From Pseudarthrobacter phenanthrenivorans (GTDB lineage: Bacteria > Actinomycetota > Actinomycetes > Actinomycetales > Micrococcaceae): a stretch of 64,000 bases of DNA. The position numbers and the translations under genes are program-made. The stretch covers positions 169,394-233,393 of the forward strand of contig NZ_JWTB01000007.1 in the NCBI RefSeq assembly GCF_000813845.1. The letters run 5' to 3'. Shown here in pieces: positions 1-11,066 of the stretch (position 1 is the stretch's first letter; each line of letters begins with the position of its first letter). Below the pieces are notes generated by a model. That model did no database searches. It was not told the DNA's origin and saw only the letters and a program-made list of their open reading frames with translations.

Positions 1-2
1 GA

Positions 3-881
3 ACATTCGAGGCGGCGGCAGACCTGCTCCGGATCACACCATCCGCGGTGAGCCAGCGGATCAAGGCACTGGAAACCTCCGTGGGCCAGGTCCTGGTCCG
101 CCGCCGGGTGCCGTGCGCGACTACCGACGCCGGGGCGCTGCTGCTGCGGATGGCCCGTCAGGTGCAGGTGCTGGAAGCGGAGACGTCGGCGGCACTGGGC
201 ACGGGCCCGGCCGCCAGGGCGCACTTGCCCGTGGCAGTCAACGCGGATTCGCTGGCCACCTGGTTCCTGCCGGTGCTTGGCGATGCCGCCGGGTGGGAGG
301 ACTCTGCCCTCAACCTGCACCTGGAGGACCAGGGGTTCAGCAGCCAGCTTCTCCGTGAGGGCGAGGTGATGGGGGCCGTGACCTCGGATCCCGTGCCGGT
401 CAGCGGATGCCGGGTGGAACCGCTGGGCTTGATGCGGTACATCCCGGTGGCCGCACCCGGCCTGCGCCACCGCTTTTGGGGCTCCGGACGTCTCGACTGG
501 GCGGCCATGCCGGTCCTGAAATTCAACAGCAAGGACACTCTCCAGCAGCAGTTGCTCACCCACAAGGACGTCTCCCGGCAACCACCAACCCACACCATCC
601 CCTCTTCCCAGGGGTTCCTCGCGGCCATCAAGGCCGGCCTGGGCTGGGGAATGATCCCGGAACTCCAGCTGGCGGATGAGCTGGAGCTGGACTCCCTGGT
701 GCGGCTGGACGAGGACGGCCACGAGGATGTGGCTCTCTACTGGCAGGCCTGGACCCTGGATTCGGAACGGCTCAACCGCCTTACCGCCGCCGTCCGCAGC
801 GCCGCGCGCGAACGGCTGCGGGCGGTGGATGCCGACGGCCCTAGCGGCCCAAGTAGGGCAGGATATACACGGCGAAAATGA
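3..881 (+). CDS. LysR-family regulator, ArgP/LysG-like (5' end outside window)
   Basis: The reading frame is open from the left edge; the start lies upstream and 292 residues are visible. The N-terminus carries the second half of a winged helix-turn-helix (PSAVSQRIKALE), followed by a periplasmic-binding-protein-like effector domain. The sequence style resembles the ArgP/IciA/LysG group, which usually controls a divergent lysine/arginine exporter (LysE); that neighbour would be outside the window, so the assignment is inferred. The 3' end overlaps the convergent NERD gene by 41 bases. It could be another LysR subtype, but the LysR family itself is clear. Confidence 0.8.
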   Translation, partial: TFEAAADLLRITPSAVSQRIKALETSVGQVLVRRRVPCATTDAGALLLRMARQVQVLEAETSAALGTGPAARAHLPVAVNADSLATWFLPVLGDAAGWEDSALNLHLEDQGFSSQLLREGEVMGAVTSDPVPVSGCRVEPLGLMRYIPVAAPGLRHRFWGSGRLDWAAMPVLKFNSKDTLQQQLLTHKDVSRQPPTHTIPSSQGFLAAIKAGLGWGMIPELQLADELELDSLVRLDEDGHEDVALYWQAWTLDSERLNRLTAAVRSAARERLRAVDADGPSGPSRAGYTRRK

Positions 882-1863
882 CGAAGGCTGCCAGCAGGGC
901 GAGCTTCGCGCCGCTGGTTCCCGCGGGCTGCTGCGCCTTGCTGTTCCGGCCGTGCCTGCCCCGGCCAGCATGGTCCGCCGTATGCTGTCCCGCCGGCTTC
1001 GCTGCGCGGTGCCCTGCCTGCTTGGCCGGGTGCTGGGCCGCCTGTTTTTCAGCATCCCGTCCCGCCTGGTTTCCTTTCGGAGGAAGCCCGCGCCCCGCGG
1101 GGTGCCTTGCCCTGCTGTGGCTTCGGCCCGCTCCCTGGGAAGGGCGGAGTCCACCGTGCGGGGACTGCACGTGCGGGGCTTCCACGTCCGGCGCCACAGC
1201 GGGACCGGCCGGCGGCAGCGCTCCGGCCGGCCGCACCACAGTTCCGGGCCGCACATTCCGCAGGGCCGTGATGCCCGGTTCCTGCTCATGGGTCAGCAGC
1301 TGGCCCAATTGTTCGTAGAGTCCCACCACGGCTTGCTGGTCGAGCACCGCGGGCAACGCTGCAATCGCGTCCACCACGCGCTGCGAACCGGCCACGGCAA
1401 CGTCCGACGCCGTCACGCCGAAGAGGTCCGGCTGGGCCGCCATGCAGATGAGGGGACGCACCAATCTGCGGTGCGGGGGCGGCAGCACCGAGGCCACGGC
1501 GGCGCACTGGGCCAGTGCACCTTCCACCGCCTGGGTCCGCGCATAACGGCCCTGCCACAGGACACCGGAGGCTACCCGCACTTCACCGGTCCAGTTTTTC
1601 GAATCGACCACCACTACCCCGCCGGGTCCCACCAGGACGTGGTCGAGGTTCGCCTTGGGCCGGCCCGGCCAGTGCACGTCGTGGAGTACATACCAGCCGC
1701 GCGGTACCAGTTCACTGAGCTTGTCTGCCACCACCCGCTCCCCCACCGAGCCCGCGTCCCATGCCTTCGTGCAGCGCTCGGCCTCGTCCAGCTGGCGCTT
1801 GAGCCGGGCCACACGCTCGGCCGCCAGCCTGGACTGCTCCGCTGCCCCGTCTCCTGCCCCCAT
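841..1863 (-). CDS. NERD-domain protein with C-terminal membrane anchor
   Basis: 340 residues. An N-terminal coiled stretch (to about residue 40) is followed by a NERD (nuclease-related) domain at about 41-150, with [29 protein letters not shown] and the NWTG turn typical of the family. Residues about 215-315 are a low-complexity Gly/His/Ala/Lys-rich linker. A single hydrophobic segment ([19 protein letters not shown]) ends the protein, so it is probably tail-anchored. NERD proteins are predicted DNA-processing or stress proteins, with no defined reaction here. It diverges from pgm, and its leader holds a strong hairpin (1891-1918). Confidence 0.8.
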   Translation of the reverse strand: MGAGDGAAEQSRLAAERVARLKRQLDEAERCTKAWDAGSVGERVVADKLSELVPRGWYVLHDVHWPGRPKANLDHVLVGPGGVVVVDSKNWTGEVRVASGVLWQGRYARTQAVEGALAQCAAVASVLPPPHRRLVRPLICMAAQPDLFGVTASDVAVAGSQRVVDAIAALPAVLDQQAVVGLYEQLGQLLTHEQEPGITALRNVRPGTVVRPAGALPPAGPAVAPDVEAPHVQSPHGGLRPSQGAGRSHSRARHPAGRGLPPKGNQAGRDAEKQAAQHPAKQAGHRAAKPAGQHTADHAGRGRHGRNSKAQQPAGTSGAKLALLAAFVIFAVYILPYLGR

Positions 1864-1890
1864 TGGACGTCCCCGTTTCCTTGCCGGACA

Positions 1891-1918
1891 GGACGACGGC
1901 GGCGGCCCGCCGTCGTCC
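1891..1918. repeat. 12-bp perfect inverted repeat in the NERD leader
   Basis: GGACGACGGCGG at 1891-1902 pairs perfectly with CCGCCGTCGTCC at 1907-1918 around a 4-base loop. It lies 28 bases upstream of the NERD start codon, in the pgm/NERD divergent spacer. It could fold in the NERD mRNA leader or be an operator. There is no U-tract on either side, so it is not an obvious terminator. Confidence 0.55.
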
Positions 1919-2102
1919 GTTCCTTTCGGTCATTTCGTGGAATTTCCTTGAAATTAGCAGGGCGCCGAAGGCCCGGTATATAGGTACTTTCCGGACGGTG
2001 TACTCAGGTGGACTACTTGGTTGGCGCCGTCACGGCAGGTCACAGGGGCCGCATTTCGGGCGGGTCGTTTTGACTCGTGCCAGGTTCTGGCATGCTGGAG
2101 CC

Positions 2103-3763
<1,661 letters not shown>

Positions 3764-3767
<4 letters not shown>

Positions 3768-4279
3768 CCGCCGGCATCAAGGCTCCACAGCCGGAGGACC
3801 TGCCTGATGGCGTGGTCCCCGCCAGGGGCCATGTCCACCAGGGCGACGCGGTCGAGCACGACTGCGTCGCCCCGGTGGAGGCGTTTGCTGCCGTGGTGTG
3901 AGATGTGCGGCCGGTAGCCTGCGAGGGTGTGGCGCGGGGTGAGGATCCTGCCGCCGACCTCCGGCACCAGGTCCACCAGCTGTTCATGAAGCTGCTGCAG
4001 GGCCCGGTTTGGGGCCACGAGATTGACCGGCACGCTTCCGTCGCGGCCGAACCCGGCGTCCGCCCCCACCGTCAGCGGGGTGCCCAACGCTGCGGCAACC
4101 GGGACGTCGGCGAGCCCTGCGAGGCGTTCGGCGACGTCCGCACCCGCCGCATTGCCGGCGTCGAACCTCACGTCGAACCTCACCAGGGTGATGTGCAGCG
4201 GCCAGTCCGTCCGCGGGAAAACCTGGCCCTCAGCCACCGGCTCCACGAAGGCCACAAAGATGAGGTTCCGCATCGGCAT
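3764..4279 (-). CDS. 2'-5' RNA ligase-like 2H phosphoesterase
   Basis: 171 residues from ATG 4279 (start MPMRNLIF); the frame stays open 13 codons further upstream, but that part has no recognisable homology. The two H-x-T/S motifs that define the 2H superfamily are present: HIT at residue 29 and HIS at residue 125. Members include LigT/ThpR and cyclic phosphodiesterases acting on 2',3'-cyclic or 2'-5' linked RNA ends. The native substrate here cannot be told. It is convergent with pgm, and the repeat array at 4307-4463 lies immediately upstream. Confidence 0.8.
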
Positions 4280-4306
4280 GCCCCCAGTCTCCCACCCGCC
4301 CGTCAG

Positions 4307-4463
4307 ACGCCCCATCACCTTTCGCCCTTAAAAACACAACGCCCCATCACCTCCCGCCCCTTAAAACCCAACGCCCCCATCAGTAGGTGATGGCGCGTTG
4401 GGGAAAAGGGGGTTAAAGGTGATGGGGCGTTGGGAATAAGGGGGCAGGAAGTGATGGCGCGCC
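4307..4463. repeat. Array of short repeats in both orientations (CAACGCCCCATCACCT unit)
   Basis: Copies reading ACGCCCCATCACCT occur at about 4307-4320, 4339-4352 and, with variation, 4369-4383. Inverted copies reading AGGTGATGGnGCGTTGG occur at 4386-4402, 4417-4433 and, weaker, 4449-4460. The units are separated by C-rich then G-rich spacers with TTAAAA. The central pair can fold into a large cruciform (CCAACGCCCCCATCA against TGATGGCGCGTTGG). The array lies between two minus-strand genes. It looks like a REP-like intergenic repeat; spacers are short and similar, unlike a CRISPR. Confidence 0.75.
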
Positions 4464-4472
4464 CGGGGAGGG

Positions 4473-5078
4473 TTAGACGGTGCGGACGGCCTCGTCATAG
4501 GAAAACTTGGGCTTGGCGTCGCCCCAGGCGTCGGCACCGGGCTGGCCGATGTTGACCACCAGGAAGCTCTTCTGGTCGCCGGCCGGGAAGAAGGCGGCGT
4601 CGATGGCGGCGAAGTCGGCACCGGTCATCGGGCCGGCGGCGAAGCCGAGCGAGCGGACGGCCAGGATGAAGTAGCCCGCCTGCAGATGGGCATTGTTGTT
4701 TCCCGTGGCCGCGGCGAGCTCCGGGTCGGCGTCGTACATGGCCTTGGGGGCGTTGTAGCCGGGCAGGAACTCGTCCCACTTGCCGGCCCAGTCGGTGTCG
4801 TAGCTGAGGATGGCCACGAGCGGGGCGGAGGCAGTCTTGGCCTGGTTGCCGCGGGACAGCGCGTCCACCAGGGTGGCGCGGGCTTCGGGCGACCGGACAT
4901 AGGTCACGCGCAGCGGCTGGGAGTTGAAGGCCGTGGGGCCGAACTTGGTGAGCTCATAGATGGCCCGGGCCTGCTCGTCGGTCACCTCGCCGGTGAACGA
5001 GTTGGCGGTTCGGGCCTGGGCGAAGATGGCGTCCACGGCTGCCGAATCGATAACCGCTTCTTCATGGGCAATGGTCAT
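4473..5078 (-). CDS. rutE: Malonic semialdehyde reductase RutE-like nitroreductase
   Basis: 201 residues, typical for the RutE/HadB subgroup of FMN nitroreductases. The N-terminal third has the family pattern TANSF and GPTAFNSQPLR (FMN phosphate contacts), and the C-terminal part has LGFAAGPMTG and VVNIGQPG. RutE reduces malonic semialdehyde to 3-hydroxypropionate during pyrimidine ring catabolism. The divergent neighbour is an NCS2 uracil/xanthine permease, which supports a pyrimidine link, but no rutA-D genes are in the window. It could instead be a general quinone or nitro reductase. Confidence 0.8.
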   Translation of the reverse strand: MTIAHEEAVIDSAAVDAIFAQARTANSFTGEVTDEQARAIYELTKFGPTAFNSQPLRVTYVRSPEARATLVDALSRGNQAKTASAPLVAILSYDTDWAGKWDEFLPGYNAPKAMYDADPELAAATGNNNAHLQAGYFILAVRSLGFAAGPMTGADFAAIDAAFFPAGDQKSFLVVNIGQPGADAWGDAKPKFSYDEAVRTV

Positions 5079-5278
5079 TGGCTTACCTTTCGCTGCGCCT
5101 CCCCGCCAGCTGGGGTGGCCTCTGTGCTTTCCATAGTTGCAACTTCAACTGCTTCGGTCCTCTTCCCATGACGGCAGGTGACGTTGGCCACAGCAGGCGG
5201 CCGGGAATTACTTGGCGGTATTCTTGACCGAGTTATTCTTTGCCCCCTCGCGGCACCCCCTGAAAGGCATTCCTTCCC

Positions 5279-6643
5279 ATGAGCATGCTTGGAATCAAAT
5301 GGAAGCTGCACGGCACCGGCAAGACCATCAATCCCGGACAGGTGGTGGCCCCGGATGAGCGCCTGGCCTGGCCCCTGACGATCGGCGTGGGAATGCAGCA
5401 CGTGGTGGCCATGTTCGGCGCCACGTTCCTGGTTCCCATCATCACCGGGATGCCGCCGGCCACCACCCTGTTTTTCTCGGGGATCGGCACGCTGCTGTTC
5501 CTGGTGATCACCAAGGGCCGGGTGCCCAGCTACCTTGGCTCAAGCTTCGCCTTCATCGCGCCCATCACGGCCTCCCAGGCGCAGTTCGGCATCCCCGGCG
5601 CCCTGGGCGGCGTGGTGCTGGCCGGGGCGACCCTGGCGCTGGTGGGTGCGGTGGTGCAGAAGTTCGGCGCCGGATGGATCAACCGGCTCATGCCGCCGAT
5701 CGTCACCGGCGCCATCGTGGCGCTGATCGGCCTGAACCTCGCCCCCGCCGCCAAGCAGAACTTCGATGCGGCGCCCATCACGGCCCTGGTCACGCTGGTC
5801 ACCATCATCCTGGTCAGCGTCCTGTTCCGCGGGATCCTGGGCAGGCTCAGCATCCTGGTGGGCGTGGTGGTGGGCTACCTGGTGGCGATGCTCCGCGGCG
5901 AGGTGAAGTACGACAAGATGGACGCCGCAGCCTGGGTGGGCCTGCCGCACTTCCAAACGCCCGAGTTCCACATCGGCGTCCTGGGCCTGTTCGTCCCGGT
6001 GGTCCTGGTGCTGGTGGCGGAAAACATCGGCCACGTGAAGTCCGTCGCCGCCATGACGGGGCAGAACCTCGACGGCGTCTCCGGGCGCGCGCTGATGGCT
6101 GACGGTGCCGCCACGGTACTGGCAGGCCTCGGCGGCGGGTCCGGCACCACCACGTACGCCGAAAATATCGGCGTCATGGCTGCCACCAAGGTGTATTCGA
6201 CGGCGGCCTACTGGGTGGCGGGCATGTTCGCCATCCTGCTCAGCTTCTCGCCCAAGTTCGGCGAACTGATCGCCACCGTCCCGGCAGGCGTGCTGGGCGG
6301 CGCGGCCACCATGCTGTACGGCATGATCGGCATCCTGGGTGTCAAGATCTGGGTGCAGAACAAGGTGAACTTCGCCAACCCGGTCAACCTGACCACCGCC
6401 GCAGTGGCCCTGATCATCGGCATCGCCGACTACACCTGGACTATCGGCGACCTGAAGTTCACCGGGATCGCGCTGGGATCCGCCGCCGCCCTGGTGATCT
6501 ACCACGGCATGAAGGCCATCGCGAAGGCACGCGGGACCGTGGCGGAACCCGAAACGGAGCCGGGCGTGCTGCCACCCGCGGCGAAGGCCGCAGCAAAAGC
6601 TGCAGCCAAGGCCGAGGGCAAGCGTTCCCCCAGGAAGCGGTAG
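5279..6643 (+). CDS. uraA: NCS2-family uracil/xanthine permease
   Basis: 454 residues with about 12-14 hydrophobic segments. The NCS2/NAT signature is visible: GMQHVVAMFGATFLVP near the N-terminus and the substrate-site stretch VAENIGHVKSVAAMTG followed by GGGSGTTTYAENIG. It is a proton-coupled uptake system for uracil or a related nucleobase. ATG 5279 follows TGAAAGGCATTCC. The C-terminal tail is an unusual Ala/Lys-rich cytosolic extension (KAAAKAAAKAEGKR). The shared divergent promoter region with the RutE-like gene (5079-5278) suggests co-regulated pyrimidine salvage or catabolism. Uracil rather than xanthine is an inference from that neighbour. Confidence 0.85.
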   Translation: MSMLGIKWKLHGTGKTINPGQVVAPDERLAWPLTIGVGMQHVVAMFGATFLVPIITGMPPATTLFFSGIGTLLFLVITKGRVPSYLGSSFAFIAPITASQAQFGIPGALGGVVLAGATLALVGAVVQKFGAGWINRLMPPIVTGAIVALIGLNLAPAAKQNFDAAPITALVTLVTIILVSVLFRGILGRLSILVGVVVGYLVAMLRGEVKYDKMDAAAWVGLPHFQTPEFHIGVLGLFVPVVLVLVAENIGHVKSVAAMTGQNLDGVSGRALMADGAATVLAGLGGGSGTTTYAENIGVMAATKVYSTAAYWVAGMFAILLSFSPKFGELIATVPAGVLGGAATMLYGMIGILGVKIWVQNKVNFANPVNLTTAAVALIIGIADYTWTIGDLKFTGIALGSAAALVIYHGMKAIAKARGTVAEPETEPGVLPPAAKAAAKAAAKAEGKRSPRKR

Positions 6644-6648
6644 CGGCC

Positions 6649-7581
6649 TCAGGCAACCCTGTCCGGGGCCGCCCCCTCTTCCGGTCCCAGCCGGAAGCCG
6701 GCGGCCATGCCGGACGAGGAGGCCTGGACTGCCGGGTGGCCGGGAGGAAACGGGCCGGGACGGCCCTGGCCGAACACCGGACCGGGCAGCGGGCGCTTGG
6801 CCCTCAGGAGGTCGTCAGCCTGGTGGGGCCGCAGCCGCTTGAGCACCCAGGGCACAAAGTACTGCCGCGCCCACACCAGGTCCTCGGCCCGGGCCTGGGT
6901 CCACCCATGGACCGGAAGCGGACGCGGCTGGAGCGGCTTGAGTCCGTGGGGCACGCCCAGGGCGTCGAGGGTTGCCACGGCCACCGAGTGGTGGCCCAGC
7001 GGCGACAGGTGCAGGCGGTCCGGATCCCACATCAGCGCATGCTGGAGCTCCGGCAGGCACCACAGGTCCACCATAATGGCATGGTTCCGGACCGCGATCC
7101 TGTGCAGGTGCTCGTTGTAGATGGCCACCCGGCCGCGGATCTTGCCGAAGACCGGCGTGTTGCCCCAGTCCGGTCCCGCGAACAGGAGCACGGTGGCGCC
7201 CGTGGCTGACAGCGTGCCGATGGCCTGGTCGAGCTTTTCTGCCAGCTTGTCGGGGTCGCCCCGTTTGAAGATAATGTCGTTGCCCCCGGCAGCCACGGCC
7301 ACCAGGTCCGGCTTCAGGGACAGCGCCGGCGCCAGCTGCCTGTCCAGGATCTGCTTCAGCAGCATGCCGCGGATGGCCAGGTTTGCATAGGCGAAGTCCG
7401 GATCGCTGGACGCCAGTTCCTCCGCAACCCGGTCCGCCCAGCCCCGGAATCCGCCCAGGCTGAGCGGTTCGGGATCGCCAATCCCTTCGGTGTAGGAGTC
7501 TCCGAGGGCAACGAACCGGTGCCAGGGGTGCCTGCCCGGTCCTTCCGCAACGGAACGCAGTTCCTGCTTCTCGACGGTCAT
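6649..7581 (-). CDS. SGNH/GDSL-family hydrolase
   Basis: 310 residues. SGNH blocks are visible: GDSYTEG with nucleophile Ser29 (block I), IRGM (block II Gly), GGNDIIF (block III Asn) and DRLHLSPLGHH with the Asp/His pair (block V). No signal peptide is seen, so it is probably a cytoplasmic esterase or lipase of unknown substrate. The last 60 residues are Pro/Gly-rich and outside the fold. Its ATG overlaps the stop of the upstream GAF-ANTAR gene (ATGA), so the two are translationally coupled. Confidence 0.85.
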   Translation of the reverse strand: MTVEKQELRSVAEGPGRHPWHRFVALGDSYTEGIGDPEPLSLGGFRGWADRVAEELASSDPDFAYANLAIRGMLLKQILDRQLAPALSLKPDLVAVAAGGNDIIFKRGDPDKLAEKLDQAIGTLSATGATVLLFAGPDWGNTPVFGKIRGRVAIYNEHLHRIAVRNHAIMVDLWCLPELQHALMWDPDRLHLSPLGHHSVAVATLDALGVPHGLKPLQPRPLPVHGWTQARAEDLVWARQYFVPWVLKRLRPHQADDLLRAKRPLPGPVFGQGRPGPFPPGHPAVQASSSGMAAGFRLGPEEGAAPDRVA

Positions 7582-8462
7582 GCCGTCCTCCCTTCTGCGG
7601 CGGACGGAGGTTCCTTCCCCGTCCGGGCATTCCTGCGGGGGGACGTTCCGGTTGGAAAGTCCCGCCCCGCCGCCGGCGGCCGCGGCAGCTCCGCCACGCC
7701 GTCGTACGTTTCCTGCCGCAGCCCCGAAGGCTGCCCGGCCCCGCGGTCCAGCCCACCGGGGGCCACAACGTTCAGGGCCGCGTCCCGGAGGTCCAGTTCA
7801 TGGTGCAGCGCCTGCGTCTGCAGGAACCGCAGCGCGCCCTCCCGGGTGAGTCCGTATTCGTTCATGAGGCTGCGCACGGCCAGGTCCACCAGGACCAGGG
7901 AGCTTTGGACGACGGCGAGGCCCGCCGTCGCCTCCGCCCGCCCGGCCACGCGGAGCACAACCCGCAGCGCCCGGGCCACCTCTCGTGCGTAATTCCGGCT
8001 GCTGACCAGGTCGTCGCTGGTGAAGGTGTGCGGCTCCGACGCGTAAAGGCTGATCGCTGCGCTGGTGCCGCCTTCGGAAAGGATGGGGACGGCGAGGAGG
8101 GACTGGACCCCGTGGGCGGCGGCAGCACTGGCGTAACCCGGCCAGCGGCGGTCCATGCCCAGGTCTGACACCAGGACGAACTCCCCGCTGCGGACCGCCT
8201 CCATGACCGGGCCGTCCGAAAACGAGCATTGCTCCCGGTCCGCCTCGCGCGCCTGCTCCGTACTGGCCGTGAGCGCGCGGCCTTTGCCCAGCCGGAAGAG
8301 GGTGGCCGCCCAGCCGATGCCGCGCCGGTCGCCGTCAATTCCCGCCATCAGGTCATGGGTGACTTCCCAGAGATAGTTTTCGACATCCTTGCTGTCGAAA
8401 ACCGGCTCCGGGGTAACTGGAAGCGGTCCCCAGCCAACCTGCCCCGTGGGATCAGCGGCCAT
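7578..8462 (-). CDS. GAF and ANTAR-like domain protein
   Basis: 294 residues. Residues about 25-165 form a GAF domain (FSDGPVMEAVRSGE, SLLAVPILSEG, ALRVVLRVAG). About 175-230 is an ANTAR-like three-helix RNA-binding region (RSLMNEYGLTREGALRFLQTQ). GAF-ANTAR proteins are common actinobacterial antitermination regulators that sense small ligands and bind nascent RNA hairpins. The C-terminal 60 residues are disordered. It is co-transcribed with the SGNH hydrolase and divergent from the GH13 gene. The ligand is unknown. Confidence 0.8.
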   Translation of the reverse strand: MAADPTGQVGWGPLPVTPEPVFDSKDVENYLWEVTHDLMAGIDGDRRGIGWAATLFRLGKGRALTASTEQAREADREQCSFSDGPVMEAVRSGEFVLVSDLGMDRRWPGYASAAAAHGVQSLLAVPILSEGGTSAAISLYASEPHTFTSDDLVSSRNYAREVARALRVVLRVAGRAEATAGLAVVQSSLVLVDLAVRSLMNEYGLTREGALRFLQTQALHHELDLRDAALNVVAPGGLDRGAGQPSGLRQETYDGVAELPRPPAAGRDFPTGTSPRRNARTGKEPPSAAEGRTA

Positions 8463-8591
8463 GTTCCAGCCTTGCTATTAGAGCTCCGGGCCCACTGCAA
8501 AACCTGTGCTCTAAGAATACGACCGGATGACCGGTTGGAGGTGGACAGTGGCGAAACAAGGGGGATTGGCCGCGTTAGGGGCAGGCGGCGC

Positions 8592-8612
8592 GCCGGTGGC
8601 CCCGCCACCGGC
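8592..8612. promoter_or_regulatory. Hairpin in the GH13 / GAF-ANTAR divergent spacer
   Basis: GCCGGTGGC at 8592-8600 and GCCACCGGC at 8604-8612 form a 9-bp perfect stem with a 3-base loop. A longer-range pair (GGCGAAACAAGGG near 8550 and CCCTTGTTCGCC at 8654-8665) flanks it. It may be an operator or a 5' UTR structure for the GH13 gene. Function is unproven. Confidence 0.4.
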
Positions 8613-8740
8613 TCCGCTGCACAGTAGCATCGGGAGAGGGAACGCCGAATAGTCCCTTGTTCGCCTGGGTACCTGTCCTTGAGCAAGGGGTCTTGGAGCA
8701 TCCATGCCAGCACGGAAACGAGCAATGGAAAGAGGAGCTT

Positions 8741-11014
8741 ATGCGGGAACCAGGTACCAGCGAGCGCACTTCAGAAGCGGATGCACCCGCCGGTAATGGC
8801 GAAGTGGAGGCCGGCACCGAGCCGTCAGCGGAGCTGGATGTCAATTTCGACGAACAGTTCTTCGCGGCGCGGCCCAAGGCCCTGCGGCCGATTGCGCGCC
8901 GTCGCCAGTTCGTAGGCACCAGGCCTTCCTTTGAATTCGACGGCCGGAACGCGGCGTACGTGGAGTGGCTGCGGAACCAGGCGATGCTCGGGGATGCGAA
9001 CACGCTGGCGCGCCAGCTGTCCGGCCAGGCCAGCATGTGGCAGAACTCCTATGCGCACCCCAACCCGCGGGCCGCCGTCGAACGCGCCTCTGTCTGGTTT
9101 ACCGCCTACCCGCTGTCCTTCATCACCCGGACCGGCCAGTCGTTCCTTTCGGCGCTGGGTGATCCGGAGATGTGGAAGGCGTTCCGCGAAATCGGCATCC
9201 GCGGCATCCACACGGGACCGGTGAAACTCGCCGGCGGCATCAGCGGCTGGTCCCACACACCCAGCGTGGACGGGCACTTCGACCGCATCAGCATGGCCAT
9301 CGACCCGGTCTTCGGGACGGAAGAGGAGTTCCGGCGGATGTGCGAGGTGGCCGCCGAGCACGAAGGCACCGTCATCGACGACATCGTCCCGGGCCACACC
9401 GGCAAGGGCGCGGACTTCCGGCTGGCCGAAATGAACTTCCGGGACTACCCCGGGATCTACCACATGGTGGACATCCCGGAGGAGGACTGGCACCTGCTTC
9501 CGGACGTCCCCGAGGGCGCCGACTCGGTCAACCTCAGCCCCGACTCCGAACAGGCCCTGCAAAAGGCCGGCTACATCATCGGCCGGCTGCAGCGCGTTAT
9601 CTTCTATGAGCCCGGCGTGAAGGAGACCAACTGGAGCGCCACCCGGCCCATCGTGGACACCACCGGCAAGACCCGCCGCTGGGTCTACCTGCACTACTTC
9701 AAGGCGGGCCAGCCGTCCATCAACTGGCTGGACCCCACCTTCGCCGGGATGCGCCTGGTGGTGGGCGATGCCCTGCATTCGCTGGTGGACCTGGGCACGG
9801 GGGCGCTGCGCCTGGACGCCAACGGCTTCCTGGGCGTCGAAAAGAGCGCCGAAGAGCAGCCCGGCTGGTCCGAGGGACACCCGTTGTCCGAGGCCGCCAA
9901 CCAGCTCATCGGCTCCATGATCCGCAAGGTGGGCGGGTTCTCCTTCCAGGAACTGAACCTGACCATCGACGACATCAAGGCAACCTCGGATGCCGGCCCG
10001 GACCTCTCCTACGACTTCATCACGCGGCCCGCGTACCATTACGCCCTTGTCACGTCGGACACCGAGTTCCTGAGGCTCACCCTCCGCCTGTCCCTGGAAA
10101 TCGGGGTGGACCAGGCCTCGCTGGTGCACGCACTGCAGAACCATGACGAGCTCACCTACGAACTGCTGCACTTCGCCGCCGGCCACCGGGACGAGATGTT
10201 CGAGCTCAACGGCGAGGAATTGACCGGAGCCCAGCTGGCCGAACAGGTCCAGCAAACCCTGCGGGACCGGCTGACCGGAGAGAACGGGCCTTACAACGCC
10301 GTGTTCACCACCAACGGCATCGCCTGCACCTCGGTGAGCTTCATCATGGCTGCCTTGGGGATCAAGGACCCCGCCTCGGTCACCCCGGAGCAGGAAGCCC
10401 AGATCCGGGACGTCCACCTGCTGCTGGCCATGTACAACGCCCTGCAGCCCGGCGTCTTCGCCCTGTCCGGCTGGGACCTCACGGGCATCATGGCCCTGGA
10501 CCGCAGCAGCGTCCGGGAGCTGACCTCGCAGGGCGATACGCGCTGGATCAACCGCGGCGCGCACGACCTCATGGGAACCAGCCCTGACGCCACCACGTCC
10601 TCCGCCGGGATGCCGCGGGCCCGGAGCCTCTACGGCTCGCTGCCGGACCAGCTGAAGGACGAAGACTCGTTCGCCCGGCGCCTGCAGCGGATCCTTGCCG
10701 TGCGTGAGGACAACGGAATCGCCACCGGCACCCTGCTCGACGTGCCGGACGTCTCCAACCGCAGCGCGCTGGTGCTGGTCAACCGGCTGAAGGACGGCAC
10801 CCTGCAGGTTACGGCGCTCAATTTCTCCGGGCAGGACATCGCCGGCAGCATCCAGTCCAACGAACTTCCGTCCGGCGCCAATGTCCAGGACCTGTTCAGC
10901 GGGGAAACCGTGGGCCAGGTGGACGACCTGCACAGCTTCTTCCTGGAGCTTCCCGCGTACGGGGGGACCGCGCTGGTCCTGACCGAGACGCCGGACACGG
11001 AAGAGGAAGCCTAG
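8741..11014 (+). CDS. GH13 family alpha-glucan enzyme, trehalose-synthase-like
   Basis: 757 residues. ATG 8741 is chosen because AGAGGAG lies 7 bases upstream. GH13 regions are readable: region [10 protein letters not shown], region II GALRLDA with nucleophile Asp359, region III SFQELN with acid/base Glu404, and region IV LQNHDEL with Asp469. Overall build and C-terminal beta domain resemble proteins annotated as maltose alpha-D-glucosyltransferase/trehalose synthase, but the usual TreS N-terminal motifs are absent. Retaining alpha-glucosyl chemistry is therefore secure while the exact reaction is not. No secretion signal is seen, so it is cytoplasmic. It ends at a shared terminator with the convergent ROK gene. 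Confidence 0.8.
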   Translation: MREPGTSERTSEADAPAGNGEVEAGTEPSAELDVNFDEQFFAARPKALRPIARRRQFVGTRPSFEFDGRNAAYVEWLRNQAMLGDANTLARQLSGQASMWQNSYAHPNPRAAVERASVWFTAYPLSFITRTGQSFLSALGDPEMWKAFREIGIRGIHTGPVKLAGGISGWSHTPSVDGHFDRISMAIDPVFGTEEEFRRMCEVAAEHEGTVIDDIVPGHTGKGADFRLAEMNFRDYPGIYHMVDIPEEDWHLLPDVPEGADSVNLSPDSEQALQKAGYIIGRLQRVIFYEPGVKETNWSATRPIVDTTGKTRRWVYLHYFKAGQPSINWLDPTFAGMRLVVGDALHSLVDLGTGALRLDANGFLGVEKSAEEQPGWSEGHPLSEAANQLIGSMIRKVGGFSFQELNLTIDDIKATSDAGPDLSYDFITRPAYHYALVTSDTEFLRLTLRLSLEIGVDQASLVHALQNHDELTYELLHFAAGHRDEMFELNGEELTGAQLAEQVQQTLRDRLTGENGPYNAVFTTNGIACTSVSFIMAALGIKDPASVTPEQEAQIRDVHLLLAMYNALQPGVFALSGWDLTGIMALDRSSVRELTSQGDTRWINRGAHDLMGTSPDATTSSAGMPRARSLYGSLPDQLKDEDSFARRLQRILAVREDNGIATGTLLDVPDVSNRSALVLVNRLKDGTLQVTALNFSGQDIAGSIQSNELPSGANVQDLFSGETVGQVDDLHSFFLELPAYGGTALVLTETPDTEEEA

Positions 11015-11021
11015 GGCAATC

Positions 11022-11066
11022 CGCCGGGTAACGCCGGGGACGCAGAGTCCGCGGCGTTACCCGGCG
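11022..11066. terminator. Bidirectional hairpin between GH13 and ROK genes
   Basis: CGCCGGGTAACGCCG (11022-11036) and CGGCGTTACCCGGCG (11052-11066) form a 15-bp perfect stem with a 15-base loop. It sits between the convergent GH13 and ROK ends and includes the ROK stop codon. No clear U-tract, but the position fits a bidirectional terminator. Confidence 0.6.

Noticed and set aside
676..1983. A 435-residue plus-strand frame over the NERD gene
   Set aside because: Arg/His/Pro-rich shadow; the minus strand encodes the NERD domain and membrane anchor.
4307..4463. Repeat array as a CRISPR
   Set aside because: Units occur in both orientations with short similar spacers, and no cas gene is near.
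8825..10933. A 702-residue minus-strand open frame opposite the GH13 gene
   Set aside because: The plus strand has all four GH13 regions and a good ribosome site; the antisense frame has no motif.
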